From contig DFJS01000097.1 in assembly GCA_002373165.1 (NCBI GenBank), forward strand, positions 15,286-29,467: a stretch of 14,182 bases of DNA, written 5' to 3'. Position numbers and translations under genes: made by a program. Below the pieces are notes generated by a model that saw nothing but the letters and a program-made list of their open reading frames with translations, was not told the DNA's origin and did not search any database. The stretch comes from Ruminococcus sp. UBA3665. Lineage in GTDB: Bacteria; Bacillota; Clostridia; Oscillospirales; Ruminococcaceae. Shown one piece after another: positions 1 through 4,845 of the stretch; the stretch's first letter is position 1, and every line of letters begins with the position of its first letter.

Positions 1-1116
1 GATTTAATTCTGCACAGTTCCTTATGCGGAAATATGCTTTCCCTTTCTGCTTCGGCAGTACAGTATGATGCTAATAATGATGGAGTAGTAAACAGTGACG
101 ATGTACTATTTATTCAAAAATATCTTTCAGGCTTAATTGATGTAACAAATCTTTCAAAGCTTGATATTAATCAAAATCATATTGTAGATAAAGTTGATGT
201 CAGCTGTTTAACTACTTCAATCCTTGGCGGAACATTTCAAGTAAATAATATTTCTGAACAAGATGACATCATGAATGTTACATCTACGACAAGCACAACA
301 TACTATAAGCATTTTTGTAGTTCTACAGATTTAAACAGCTACACCCCCTACACTCTCAGCCAAAATTTAATAGATAATAGCACGTCTTCAACTAGTTATT
401 CATTTTCTGATGTATTTGAACCTGACGCACTTAAAGAAGATTTAGTAGATAATAGAGTGCAACTTTTTAGTTATCCTAAATATATTGTAAAAATTCTGTG
501 CAATGGATCTTTTATGGGAACTGGATTTATTGTTAATGATGGCATAATTGCTACTAGTGCTCATTGCATTTATAATACAAATCAAAATAAATTTTACAAT
601 AATATATCTATCGTTTTATTCAATGCAAATGGTACAGTAGCTCAAACATTATCCGCAGAAGAATTGCATATTCCTTCACAATTTACCTCCAGTTATTCTT
701 ATATGTACGATTATGGTTTGATTTATGTAGATAATAATTTGACTAACTATCCTCGTTGTAATTTAGGTACATTTATTAATACTCCTTCTACAGTTCAGGA
801 AGAAATTCCAGTTACTACATTAGGCTTCCCAGAAGATAAAAATAATACCGCTATTTATCACAGTTTATGGTCTTCTAGTGGAGAAATAAATTATAATATT
901 AATGCACATAATTTTGGCGCATCAGTGTATTCCTATTCAGGCCAAAGTGGTTCTCCCGTGTATCATACTACCAATTACACATTAAATGCATCAAGTTATT
1001 CAGATGATATAGTAATCGGAATTTTAAGGGGAGCTTACACTACTAGTTCCACAACATGCAAATCTTTCACTGCCCCTGTTCTTCGATTTTATAAAAATAA
1101 TTCATATGTTGGTTAA
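1..1116 (+). CDS. Secreted V8/trypsin-like serine protease with N-terminal dockerin (5' end outside window)
   Basis: The reading frame is open to base 1. The first ATG, at 34, falls inside what looks like the end of a signal peptide (LSLSASA just before VQYD), so the true start is probably upstream. Numbered from that ATG, residues 11-33 and 43-66 form two dockerin-type calcium-loop repeats. A Ser/Thr/Asn-rich linker follows to about 140, then a chymotrypsin-fold protease with His177 (TSAHC), Asp226 (YDYGL) and Ser305 (GQSGSP). The GxSGSP form resembles V8/glutamyl endopeptidases (S1B); cleavage specificity is inferred only. The dockerin would attach the protease to a cellulosome scaffoldin. 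An N-terminal dockerin is less usual than a C-terminal one. The gene is far more AT-rich than its neighbours: the 60-base lines at 481 and 541 are about 26% G+C, against 57% at 1441, suggesting a different origin. The next gene follows after 17 bases. Confidence 0.85.
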   Translation, partial: DLILHSSLCGNMLSLSASAVQYDANNDGVVNSDDVLFIQKYLSGLIDVTNLSKLDINQNHIVDKVDVSCLTTSILGGTFQVNNISEQDDIMNVTSTTSTTYYKHFCSSTDLNSYTPYTLSQNLIDNSTSSTSYSFSDVFEPDALKEDLVDNRVQLFSYPKYIVKILCNGSFMGTGFIVNDGIIATSAHCIYNTNQNKFYNNISIVLFNANGTVAQTLSAEELHIPSQFTSSYSYMYDYGLIYVDNNLTNYPRCNLGTFINTPSTVQEEIPVTTLGFPEDKNNTAIYHSLWSSSGEINYNINAHNFGASVYSYSGQSGSPVYHTTNYTLNASSYSDDIVIGILRGAYTTSSTTCKSFTAPVLRFYKNNSYVG

Positions 1117-1133
1117 TAAAAGGAGGAGTTTCT

Positions 1134-2141
1134 ATGAAAAAATTAACATCTGTCCTGACGGCTCTGCTCTGCCTGACAAACCTTTCTCTGCCTGTCTCGG
1201 CAAAATATTATGACAGCTACAGAGAAGCCGCTGTCAGCACTGACCTCGAACACGTTATTGTCACAGAAAACCGCGTCTATATGCCGCCCTATTCTGTACA
1301 GCCCAAATATGCCGGCTATGTCATCACCACTGACGGAACTGCACTTACTCAGGAAACTGCCGATTTTTCCGGCCAGCTGCTTACATGGGATGAATATTAC
1401 ACTACCTGTGCCAAAAATCAGTCAACATTCAAATACCTTGCACAGTTCCCGGTGCCTTCCGATTCCGAACACAGTTATGTCCTGCTGCCTTCCGAAACGC
1501 CTTCTGATGCAGAGGCTGTTCTCAGAACCTACATCCGGGCACATGATTTTGTATCCAGTGCCTTTGTTATGACAAAATTAGATTATTTCGACAGCTATTT
1601 CAACGAAATGATTTCTATCGTTGCGCCTTCCGGCACAGAATATACTCAGGAAGATTTCCCGGAACTTGCTGTTCTGGGCGAGGGTACTTTCTTTAAGTCA
1701 TATGTCAAGTCCGGAACGGAAACCGACGGCGAAACAGCATGGGATTTCCAGTTTGATTTTTATTCTTCGGCTGCCGAAAAGGGACTTACTTCCAATAAAG
1801 AAATTTATTATTTCATCAAAGATATTGAAACACAGCTGAACCAAAATCATCCTGAAATTGATGCCGTTGCATGGTTCGGCCATGACTATTCGGCAGAGGA
1901 CGACCTGTTTCTCTATGATCTGATTCCTGTCTCGGATATTGTCCTGACGGGTGACCTTGATCTTGACGGCCGTATCAGCATTCTGGATGTCATTACACTG
2001 AACAAGGCCGTACTTGGAAAAGAAGTGCTTTCAGCAGAACAGAATCAGGCGGCGGATGTCAATCATGACAATACGATTGATTCAGAAGATTCTCTTCTGA
2101 TTATGAAATATATCGTTGGTCTGGTAGAATATTTTTCCTGA
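1134..2141 (+). CDS. Secreted dockerin-containing protein of unknown function
   Basis: This is a 335-residue protein. The start is set by a strong AGGAGG about seven bases before the ATG. Residues 1-23 are a typical signal peptide (KK, hydrophobic core, VSA cleavage site). Residues 273-335 are a type-I dockerin with calcium-loop residues D274/D276/D278 and D308/N310/D312, followed by LNKAVLG and MKYIVGL helices. Residues 24-270 match no family I recognise; they are rich in Tyr, Asp and Glu and show no clear catalytic motif. The secreted, scaffold-attached location is well supported, but the activity is unknown. It lies 17 bases after the protease gene with no terminator between them, so the two may be co-transcribed, although their base composition differs sharply. 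A protease partner or inhibitor role is possible but has no direct support. A terminator follows at 2292-2334. Confidence 0.85.
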   Translation: MKKLTSVLTALLCLTNLSLPVSAKYYDSYREAAVSTDLEHVIVTENRVYMPPYSVQPKYAGYVITTDGTALTQETADFSGQLLTWDEYYTTCAKNQSTFKYLAQFPVPSDSEHSYVLLPSETPSDAEAVLRTYIRAHDFVSSAFVMTKLDYFDSYFNEMISIVAPSGTEYTQEDFPELAVLGEGTFFKSYVKSGTETDGETAWDFQFDFYSSAAEKGLTSNKEIYYFIKDIETQLNQNHPEIDAVAWFGHDYSAEDDLFLYDLIPVSDIVLTGDLDLDGRISILDVITLNKAVLGKEVLSAEQNQAADVNHDNTIDSEDSLLIMKYIVGLVEYFS

Positions 2142-2277
2142 AGCTGTATCTGAAAATTCCCGGAACTAAAACAAAGCTGGTCTGCCCGGCACACGGCAGG
2201 CCGCTGTTGAACAGACAATCCGCGCTTTGGAAGAAGCATTGTCTCTCTTGAAAAATACATTTTATCAGAAAGAATAA
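2141..2277 (+). pseudogene. Mosaic scar of an additional XRE-repressor gene copy
   Basis: Bases 2151-2187 align with 2868-2905, the end of the first XRE gene. The codons for ENSRN-stop match ENLRD-stop, followed by 20 identical bases, TAAAACAAAGCTGGTCTGCC, which at the intact locus are the stop codon and left arm of a terminator. Here the right arm is missing. Bases 2170-2277 then stay open to a TAA with no start codon. They would encode an amphipathic tail (VEQTIRALEEAL, ending in QKE) resembling the C-terminus of the second XRE protein (IAETIRQLESLNEL). The simplest reading is a remnant of recombination between repressor copies. Confidence 0.5.
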
Positions 2278-2291
2278 TACTATCATGCCTA

Positions 2292-2334
2292 AAAAATCCC
2301 CTGCCCTGTGAAACTGACCGGACAGGGGGTTTTT
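2292..2334. terminator. Bidirectional terminator after the dockerin gene
   Basis: AAAAATCCCCTG (2292-2303) pairs with CAGGGGGTTTTT (2323-2334) over 12 bp with one G-U. The T-run is usable on the plus strand for the dockerin gene. The A-run becomes a U-run on the minus strand, where it would end the proposed small RNA starting near 2427. Confidence 0.75.
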
Positions 2335-2347
2335 CTGTCCGGCAGAG

Positions 2348-2373
2348 CAAAAGCCGGAACTGCCCGGCTTTTG
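2348..2373. other. Perfect 10-bp hairpin
   Basis: CAAAAGCCGG and CCGGCTTTTG are separated by six bases. The hairpin lies just inside the bidirectional terminator and would be the central stem of the proposed minus-strand RNA. On the plus strand it could also act as a second terminator-like stem. Confidence 0.6.
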
Positions 2374-2433
2374 TCTGTGGTGAATCATAGATAATATTAC
2401 AGGGAGTGCGAATGCAAAATTATCTGCATTCTT

Positions 2434-2462
2434 ATTATAGCACACTATTTGTAGATTATCAA
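2434..2462 (-). promoter_or_regulatory. Minus-strand promoter for candidate RNA A
   Basis: Read on the minus strand: TTGATA (2462-2457), a 17-base spacer ending in TGC, and TATAAT (2439-2434). An inverted repeat AATGCA-N8-TGCATT (2411-2430) overlaps the expected start point and could be an operator or part of the RNA. Confidence 0.6.
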
Positions 2463-2522
2463 GATATGTTTTCCCTTATTAGTGAATTATAATTACTTTT
2501 TGCAGAATTTTATTCCAAAATC

Positions 2523-2541
2523 ACACTAAAAGTGTTATAAT
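2523..2541 (+). promoter_or_regulatory. Promoter -10 and operator-like dyad of the first XRE gene
   Basis: A consensus TATAAT lies at 2536-2541, 19 bases before the start codon. Directly before it is the perfect dyad ACACT-AAA-AGTGT (2523-2535). The -35 is weak (TTCCAA at 2513-2518 with 17-base spacing). A dyad filling the promoter spacer is where an autoregulating XRE repressor would bind. Confidence 0.6.
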
Positions 2542-2560
2542 ACACAAAAGGGGTGATGAG

Positions 2561-2887
2561 ATGCTCGGAGAACAACTGAAAAAATTAAGAACTCAAAAAG
2601 GACTAACACAAAAAGAACTTGCCGATTATCTTCATATTTCCAAAAGTTCGGTCGGAATGTGGGAATTAGACCAGCGGGATCCGGATACCAGTATGCTCCT
2701 GAAACTTGCAGATTTCTACGGCGTTACTGTGGATTATCTGCTTGGCCGGGAAACGACAACCAATACACAGCAAGGCATGATTGCCGAAACCATACAGAAA
2801 ATAGAAACACTCAGCCAGCTGACGGCTTCCATCAATCAGCTGGCCAAACAGCTGAAAGAAACACTTCCGGAAAATTTACGGGATTAA
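2561..2887 (+). CDS. XRE-family (Cro/CI-type) transcriptional regulator, first copy
   Basis: This is a 108-residue protein. Residues 5-60 are a helix-turn-helix of the HTH_3/XRE family: LKKLRTQKGLTQKELADYL, then ISKSSVGMWE as the recognition region, then LLKLADFYGVTVDYLLGRE. Residues 70-108 form a short amphipathic tail, probably for dimerisation. The start is supported by AAAAGGGG six to seven bases upstream. It is a close paralogue of the gene at 3101, with the same protein layout and near-identical first 25 codons. The upstream dyad suggests autorepression. Target genes are unknown. The neighbouring divergent RNA promoter and the paralogue make a local regulatory circuit plausible. No phage or toxin genes flank it. 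Confidence 0.9.
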   Translation: MLGEQLKKLRTQKGLTQKELADYLHISKSSVGMWELDQRDPDTSMLLKLADFYGVTVDYLLGRETTTNTQQGMIAETIQKIETLSQLTASINQLAKQLKETLPENLRD

Positions 2888-2962
2888 AACAAAGCTGGTC
2901 TGCCTGTGCAGATCAGCTTTGTTTTTTTGCAAACCAATGCAGGGGGACTGCGGATTGTCTGC
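2884..2962 (-). ncRNA. Candidate small RNA B, divergent from the second XRE gene
   Basis: A minus-strand promoter at 2969-2998 would start a transcript near 2962 that ends about 79 bases later at the hairpin shared with the first XRE gene. The RNA would contain a C-rich stretch (GTCCCCCTG, complement of 2940-2948) matching the position of the one in candidate RNA A. It also shares with RNA A the initial pattern TATAATAA, then GCAGA, then AAT. No start codon with a ribosome site is evident. It may be a small RNA, or an antisense transcript to the 3' end of the first XRE gene. It is inferred from promoter and terminator only. Confidence 0.4.
2886..2928. terminator. Strong terminator of the first XRE gene, usable on both strands
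   Basis: AAACAAAGCTG plus GTCTGC pairs with GCAGAT plus CAGCTTTGTTT, a 17-bp stem with one G-U and a four-base loop, followed by a T-run on the plus strand. It begins within the stop codon. On the minus strand the hairpin is followed by TTTTAAT, so it could also end candidate RNA B. Confidence 0.85.
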
Positions 2963-2968
2963 GTTTTT

Positions 2969-2998
2969 ATTATAGCACATGTTTTATAGTTTTGTCAA
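2969..2998 (-). promoter_or_regulatory. Minus-strand promoter for candidate RNA B
   Basis: Read on the minus strand: consensus TTGACA (2998-2993), an 18-base spacer ending in TGC, and consensus TATAAT (2974-2969). It is one of the best promoter matches in the window, and no minus-strand coding gene lies downstream. Confidence 0.65.
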
Positions 2999-3020
2999 GA
3001 GATTTTTTCACTTTTCGTTA

Positions 3021-3039
3021 TCAAAATCATATATTTTGA
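3021..3039. promoter_or_regulatory. AT-rich inverted repeat upstream of the second XRE gene
   Basis: TCAAAAT-CATAT-ATTTTGA is a perfect 7-5-7 dyad between the minus-strand RNA B promoter and the plus-strand XRE promoter. It is a candidate shared operator; no known consensus is recognised. Confidence 0.35.
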
Positions 3040-3047
3040 AATTTTTA

Positions 3048-3077
3048 TTGAAAATTGTTAACAATTTATGTTATAAT
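3048..3077 (+). promoter_or_regulatory. Promoter of the second XRE gene with palindromic operator
   Basis: TTGAAA (3048-3053), an 18-base spacer and TATAAT (3072-3077). A perfect 16-bp palindrome, AAATTGTTAACAATTT (3052-3067), fills the spacer. Repressor binding there would block RNA polymerase, as expected for autorepression. Its sequence differs from the dyad at the first XRE gene, so the two repressors may have distinct specificities. Confidence 0.7.
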
Positions 3078-3100
3078 ACACCATAAGAGGTGATTGTATC

Positions 3101-3397
3101 ATGCTGGCAGCACAAATGAAAAAATTACGAACTCAAAAAGGTCTGACTCAGCAGCAGCTGGCAGATTATCTGCACGTTTCCAAAGGCACTGTAGGCATGT
3201 GGGAAACCGGCAGACGCGAGCCGGATATTGCTGTCCTTTCCCAGCTGGCAGATTTCTATCAGGTCAGTGTTGATTATCTTATCGGCAGAGAAAAAATTTC
3301 CAATACCCAGCAGATCATGATTGCCGAAACAATCCGGCAGCTGGAATCCCTGAACGAACTCAAAGAACGCCTGCAAGCCATGTTTCCCAGTGAATAA
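3101..3397 (+). CDS. XRE-family (Cro/CI-type) transcriptional regulator, second copy
   Basis: This is a 98-residue protein. Residues 5-60 form the helix-turn-helix domain (MKKLRTQKGLTQQQLADYL, then VSKGTVGMWE, then SQLADFYQVSVDYLIGRE). A short charged amphipathic tail follows (IAETIRQLESLNELKERL). The ribosome site AGAGGTGAT precedes the ATG. It is the paralogue of the gene at 2561, ten residues shorter at the tail. The recognition helix differs at several positions (KGTVGMWETGRRE against KSSVGMWELDQRD), consistent with the different palindromes in the two promoters. No strong terminator follows, only two T-runs at 3421-3436, so some read-through towards 3541 is possible. Targets are unknown. 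Confidence 0.9.
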   Translation: MLAAQMKKLRTQKGLTQQQLADYLHVSKGTVGMWETGRREPDIAVLSQLADFYQVSVDYLIGREKISNTQQIMIAETIRQLESLNELKERLQAMFPSE

Positions 3398-3447
3398 TAA
3401 AAAAAGTACCAGATACTGCCGTTTTTTGATTTTTTACAAAAAATTTG

Positions 3448-3476
3448 TTGACATCTGATGTATAATCTGTTATAAT
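3448..3476 (+). promoter_or_regulatory. Consensus sigma-A promoter of the phosphoribosyltransferase/rhomboid operon
   Basis: TTGACA (3448-3453), exactly 17 bases, and TATAAT (3471-3476) are a perfect match to the vegetative consensus. The expected transcription start is about 3483. Confidence 0.85.
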
Positions 3477-3481
3477 ATAGA

Positions 3482-3518
3482 CAGTGCCTGCTGTGCATGG
3501 CACTGCAATTTTTTATTT
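3482..3518 (+). promoter_or_regulatory. Leader hairpin followed by T-run at the mRNA 5' end
   Basis: CAGTGCC (3482-3488) pairs with GGCACTG (3499-3505), followed by CAATTTTTTATTT. Placed at the very start of the predicted transcript, it could act as an attenuator-like terminator or as a 5' stabilising stem. Its function is uncertain. Confidence 0.4.
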
Positions 3519-3540
3519 CAAATATCGGAAAGGAGGTTCT

Positions 3541-4206
3541 GTGAAAGCGCATCTTTCACAGACACAGATTATGGAAAACAGACAGATTGATATTACTGCC
3601 AAAAACAACAGCAGCGTAAAGCTGGGGCTGATTCCCGGCCATTTCGCCACAAACCACTCTCATGTCAATTATTTTGTAGATATGACTACCATCAAGACAC
3701 AGTACCGTGCCGCCCGCGAGGCTGCCCACGAACTGGCCAAGTCTTACCAGTCAACAGAAATCAATACTATCCTGTGCTTTGAAGGCACTGAAATGATCGG
3801 CGCATTCCTGGCACACGAACTCAACAGTCAGAGCGGCACACTCAACGCCGGTCAAGATATTTCTGTCATCACGCCGGAAACAAATATGAATAATCAGATG
3901 ATTTTCCGTGATAATCTCCAGAAATATATTTATAATAAAAATATTCTTCTGCTGATGTCTTCCGTATCGACCGGCAAATCTATTGCGCGTTCGGTAGACT
4001 GCCTGAATTACTATTCCGGCAAGCTGACGGCGATTGCCGCTATTTTCAGCGCACTTTCTGACTATCAGGGTGTTGAGATTGACAGTGTTTTCTCGCTGGA
4101 AGATCTGCCGGAATACAAGACAGCACTGCCTTCGGAATGCGAACTCTGCAAGAAGGGTGCCAAAGTAGATGCGATTGTCAACAGCTTCGGCTATTCTAAA
4201 ATCTGA
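3541..4206 (+). CDS. Phosphoribosyltransferase-like protein (orotate PRTase family, divergent)
   Basis: The protein is 221 residues from the GTG at 3541, chosen because AGGAGG lies four bases upstream. The longer frame would start at about the transcription start point with no ribosome site. The fold resembles type-I phosphoribosyltransferases: residues 76-95 and 105-112 are beta-strand/helix segments, and 134-147 (NILLLMSSVSTGKS) occupy the place of the PRPP-binding loop. The C-terminal part (EDLPEY, then CELCKKGAKVDAIVNSFGYSK) resembles the end of clostridial orotate phosphoribosyltransferase-like proteins. The two acidic residues normally found in the PRPP loop are Ser140-Ser141 here, so catalytic activity is doubtful, and a binding or regulatory role is an alternative. 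It sits six bases before the rhomboid gene and is probably co-transcribed with it. No pyrimidine genes are adjacent. Confidence 0.7.
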   Translation: MKAHLSQTQIMENRQIDITAKNNSSVKLGLIPGHFATNHSHVNYFVDMTTIKTQYRAAREAAHELAKSYQSTEINTILCFEGTEMIGAFLAHELNSQSGTLNAGQDISVITPETNMNNQMIFRDNLQKYIYNKNILLLMSSVSTGKSIARSVDCLNYYSGKLTAIAAIFSALSDYQGVEIDSVFSLEDLPEYKTALPSECELCKKGAKVDAIVNSFGYSKI

Positions 4207-4212
4207 TATTTT

Positions 4213-4797
4213 ATGAAATTCCAGCTTCCGAAAATAGAAGTTAATTCTCCGCTGATTATCTGGTATGCAGGCATTTCGTTTGTAATTCTGCTGTTTGGCT
4301 ATGCGACGGGGGGCAAATCCACGCTGGATTTATTCACCTGCTACCGGACAGCACCAAGCGATCCGATGATGTATATCCGGATGATCAGCTATGTGCTGGG
4401 ACATGCCGATATTTCGCATTATCTGAGTAATTTTTTCCTGATTATGCTGATAGGCCCCATGCTGGAGGAAAAATACGGCGGCAAGCAGCTGTTTTACATG
4501 ATGCTGATTACAGCATTTGTCGGCGGACTTGTCAATGTCATGATTACGACGGATGGTCTGCGCGGCGCAAGCGGCATTGCATTCATGATGATTATTCTCT
4601 GTTCCTGCACATCGATCAAGAGCGGCAGGCTTCCGCTGACGATGATTATCGTTGTGATTATCTATATTGGACAGGAAGTTGTTTCCGGCGTACTGGTGAA
4701 GGATAATATTTCACAGCTGACACATATTTTAGGCGGCGTGTGCGGAATTTTCTTCGGACTATACTGGAAACCGCAGTCTGCCGGAAGTTCAGAATAA
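4213..4797 (+). CDS. Rhomboid-family intramembrane serine protease
   Basis: This is a 194-residue integral membrane protein with about six hydrophobic segments (roughly 14-30, 58-80, 93-112, 118-132, 140-160 and 168-184). It has the rhomboid hallmarks in order: HYLSN (His69, Asn73; HxxxN) for the oxyanion region, GASG with nucleophile Ser120, and QLTHILGG with His171 as catalytic base, completing the Ser/His dyad. Rhomboids cleave transmembrane segments within the bilayer; the substrate here is unknown. The start codon is six bases after the preceding stop and has no clear ribosome site, suggesting translational coupling. A shared bidirectional terminator follows. The size is normal for a compact bacterial rhomboid without extra domains. 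Confidence 0.85.
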   Translation: MKFQLPKIEVNSPLIIWYAGISFVILLFGYATGGKSTLDLFTCYRTAPSDPMMYIRMISYVLGHADISHYLSNFFLIMLIGPMLEEKYGGKQLFYMMLITAFVGGLVNVMITTDGLRGASGIAFMMIILCSCTSIKSGRLPLTMIIVVIIYIGQEVVSGVLVKDNISQLTHILGGVCGIFFGLYWKPQSAGSSE

Positions 4798-4800
4798 TAA

Positions 4801-4836
4801 AAACCCCTGCTTTCCTGAGAAGGCAGGGATTTTTTT
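4801..4836. terminator. Bidirectional terminator between convergent genes
   Basis: CCCTGCTTTC and GAAGGCAGGG form a 10-bp stem with one G-U and a CTGA loop, followed by A-TTTTTTT. The preceding A-run gives a U-run on the minus strand, so it can serve both the rhomboid operon and the hydrogenase-like gene. Confidence 0.85.
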
Positions 4837-4845
4837 GAAATCTTA

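Larger units (their letters stand above)
2290..2427 (-). ncRNA. Candidate small RNA A, divergent from the first XRE gene
   Basis: No coding gene explains this stretch. On the minus strand, TTGATA, 17 bases and TGC-TATAAT (plus coordinates 2434-2462) form a convincing extended -10 promoter, giving a start near 2427. About 138 bases downstream the transcript meets a hairpin with a U-run (2334-2291). In between are the 10-bp hairpin at 2348-2373 and an unpaired C-rich stretch (ACTCCCTG, complement of 2400-2407) of the kind Gram-positive small RNAs use against Shine-Dalgarno sequences. Bases around its promoter and 5' end resemble candidate RNA B. Existence and function are inferred; expression is unproven. 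Confidence 0.4.

Noticed and set aside
2212..2223. Twelve-base match CAGACAATCCGC to the complement of 2950-2961
   Set aside because: The 2212 copy is explained by similarity to the tail of the second XRE gene (shared ACAATCCG), so the inverted match to candidate RNA B is probably chance.
2063..2445. Overlapping minus-strand reading frames of 95 and 114 codons
   Set aside because: They run through the terminator and hairpin at 2292-2373 and the dockerin gene end, and have no ribosome site; the minus-strand promoter here fits a short non-coding RNA better.
3398..3440. Terminator after the second XRE gene
   Set aside because: Two T-runs are present, but the best stem is only AGTA/TACT with a five-base loop; not strong enough to annotate.
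3484..3540. Longer N-terminus for the phosphoribosyltransferase-like protein
   Set aside because: The start would coincide with the predicted transcription start and leave no room for a ribosome site; AGGAGG directly precedes GTG 3541.
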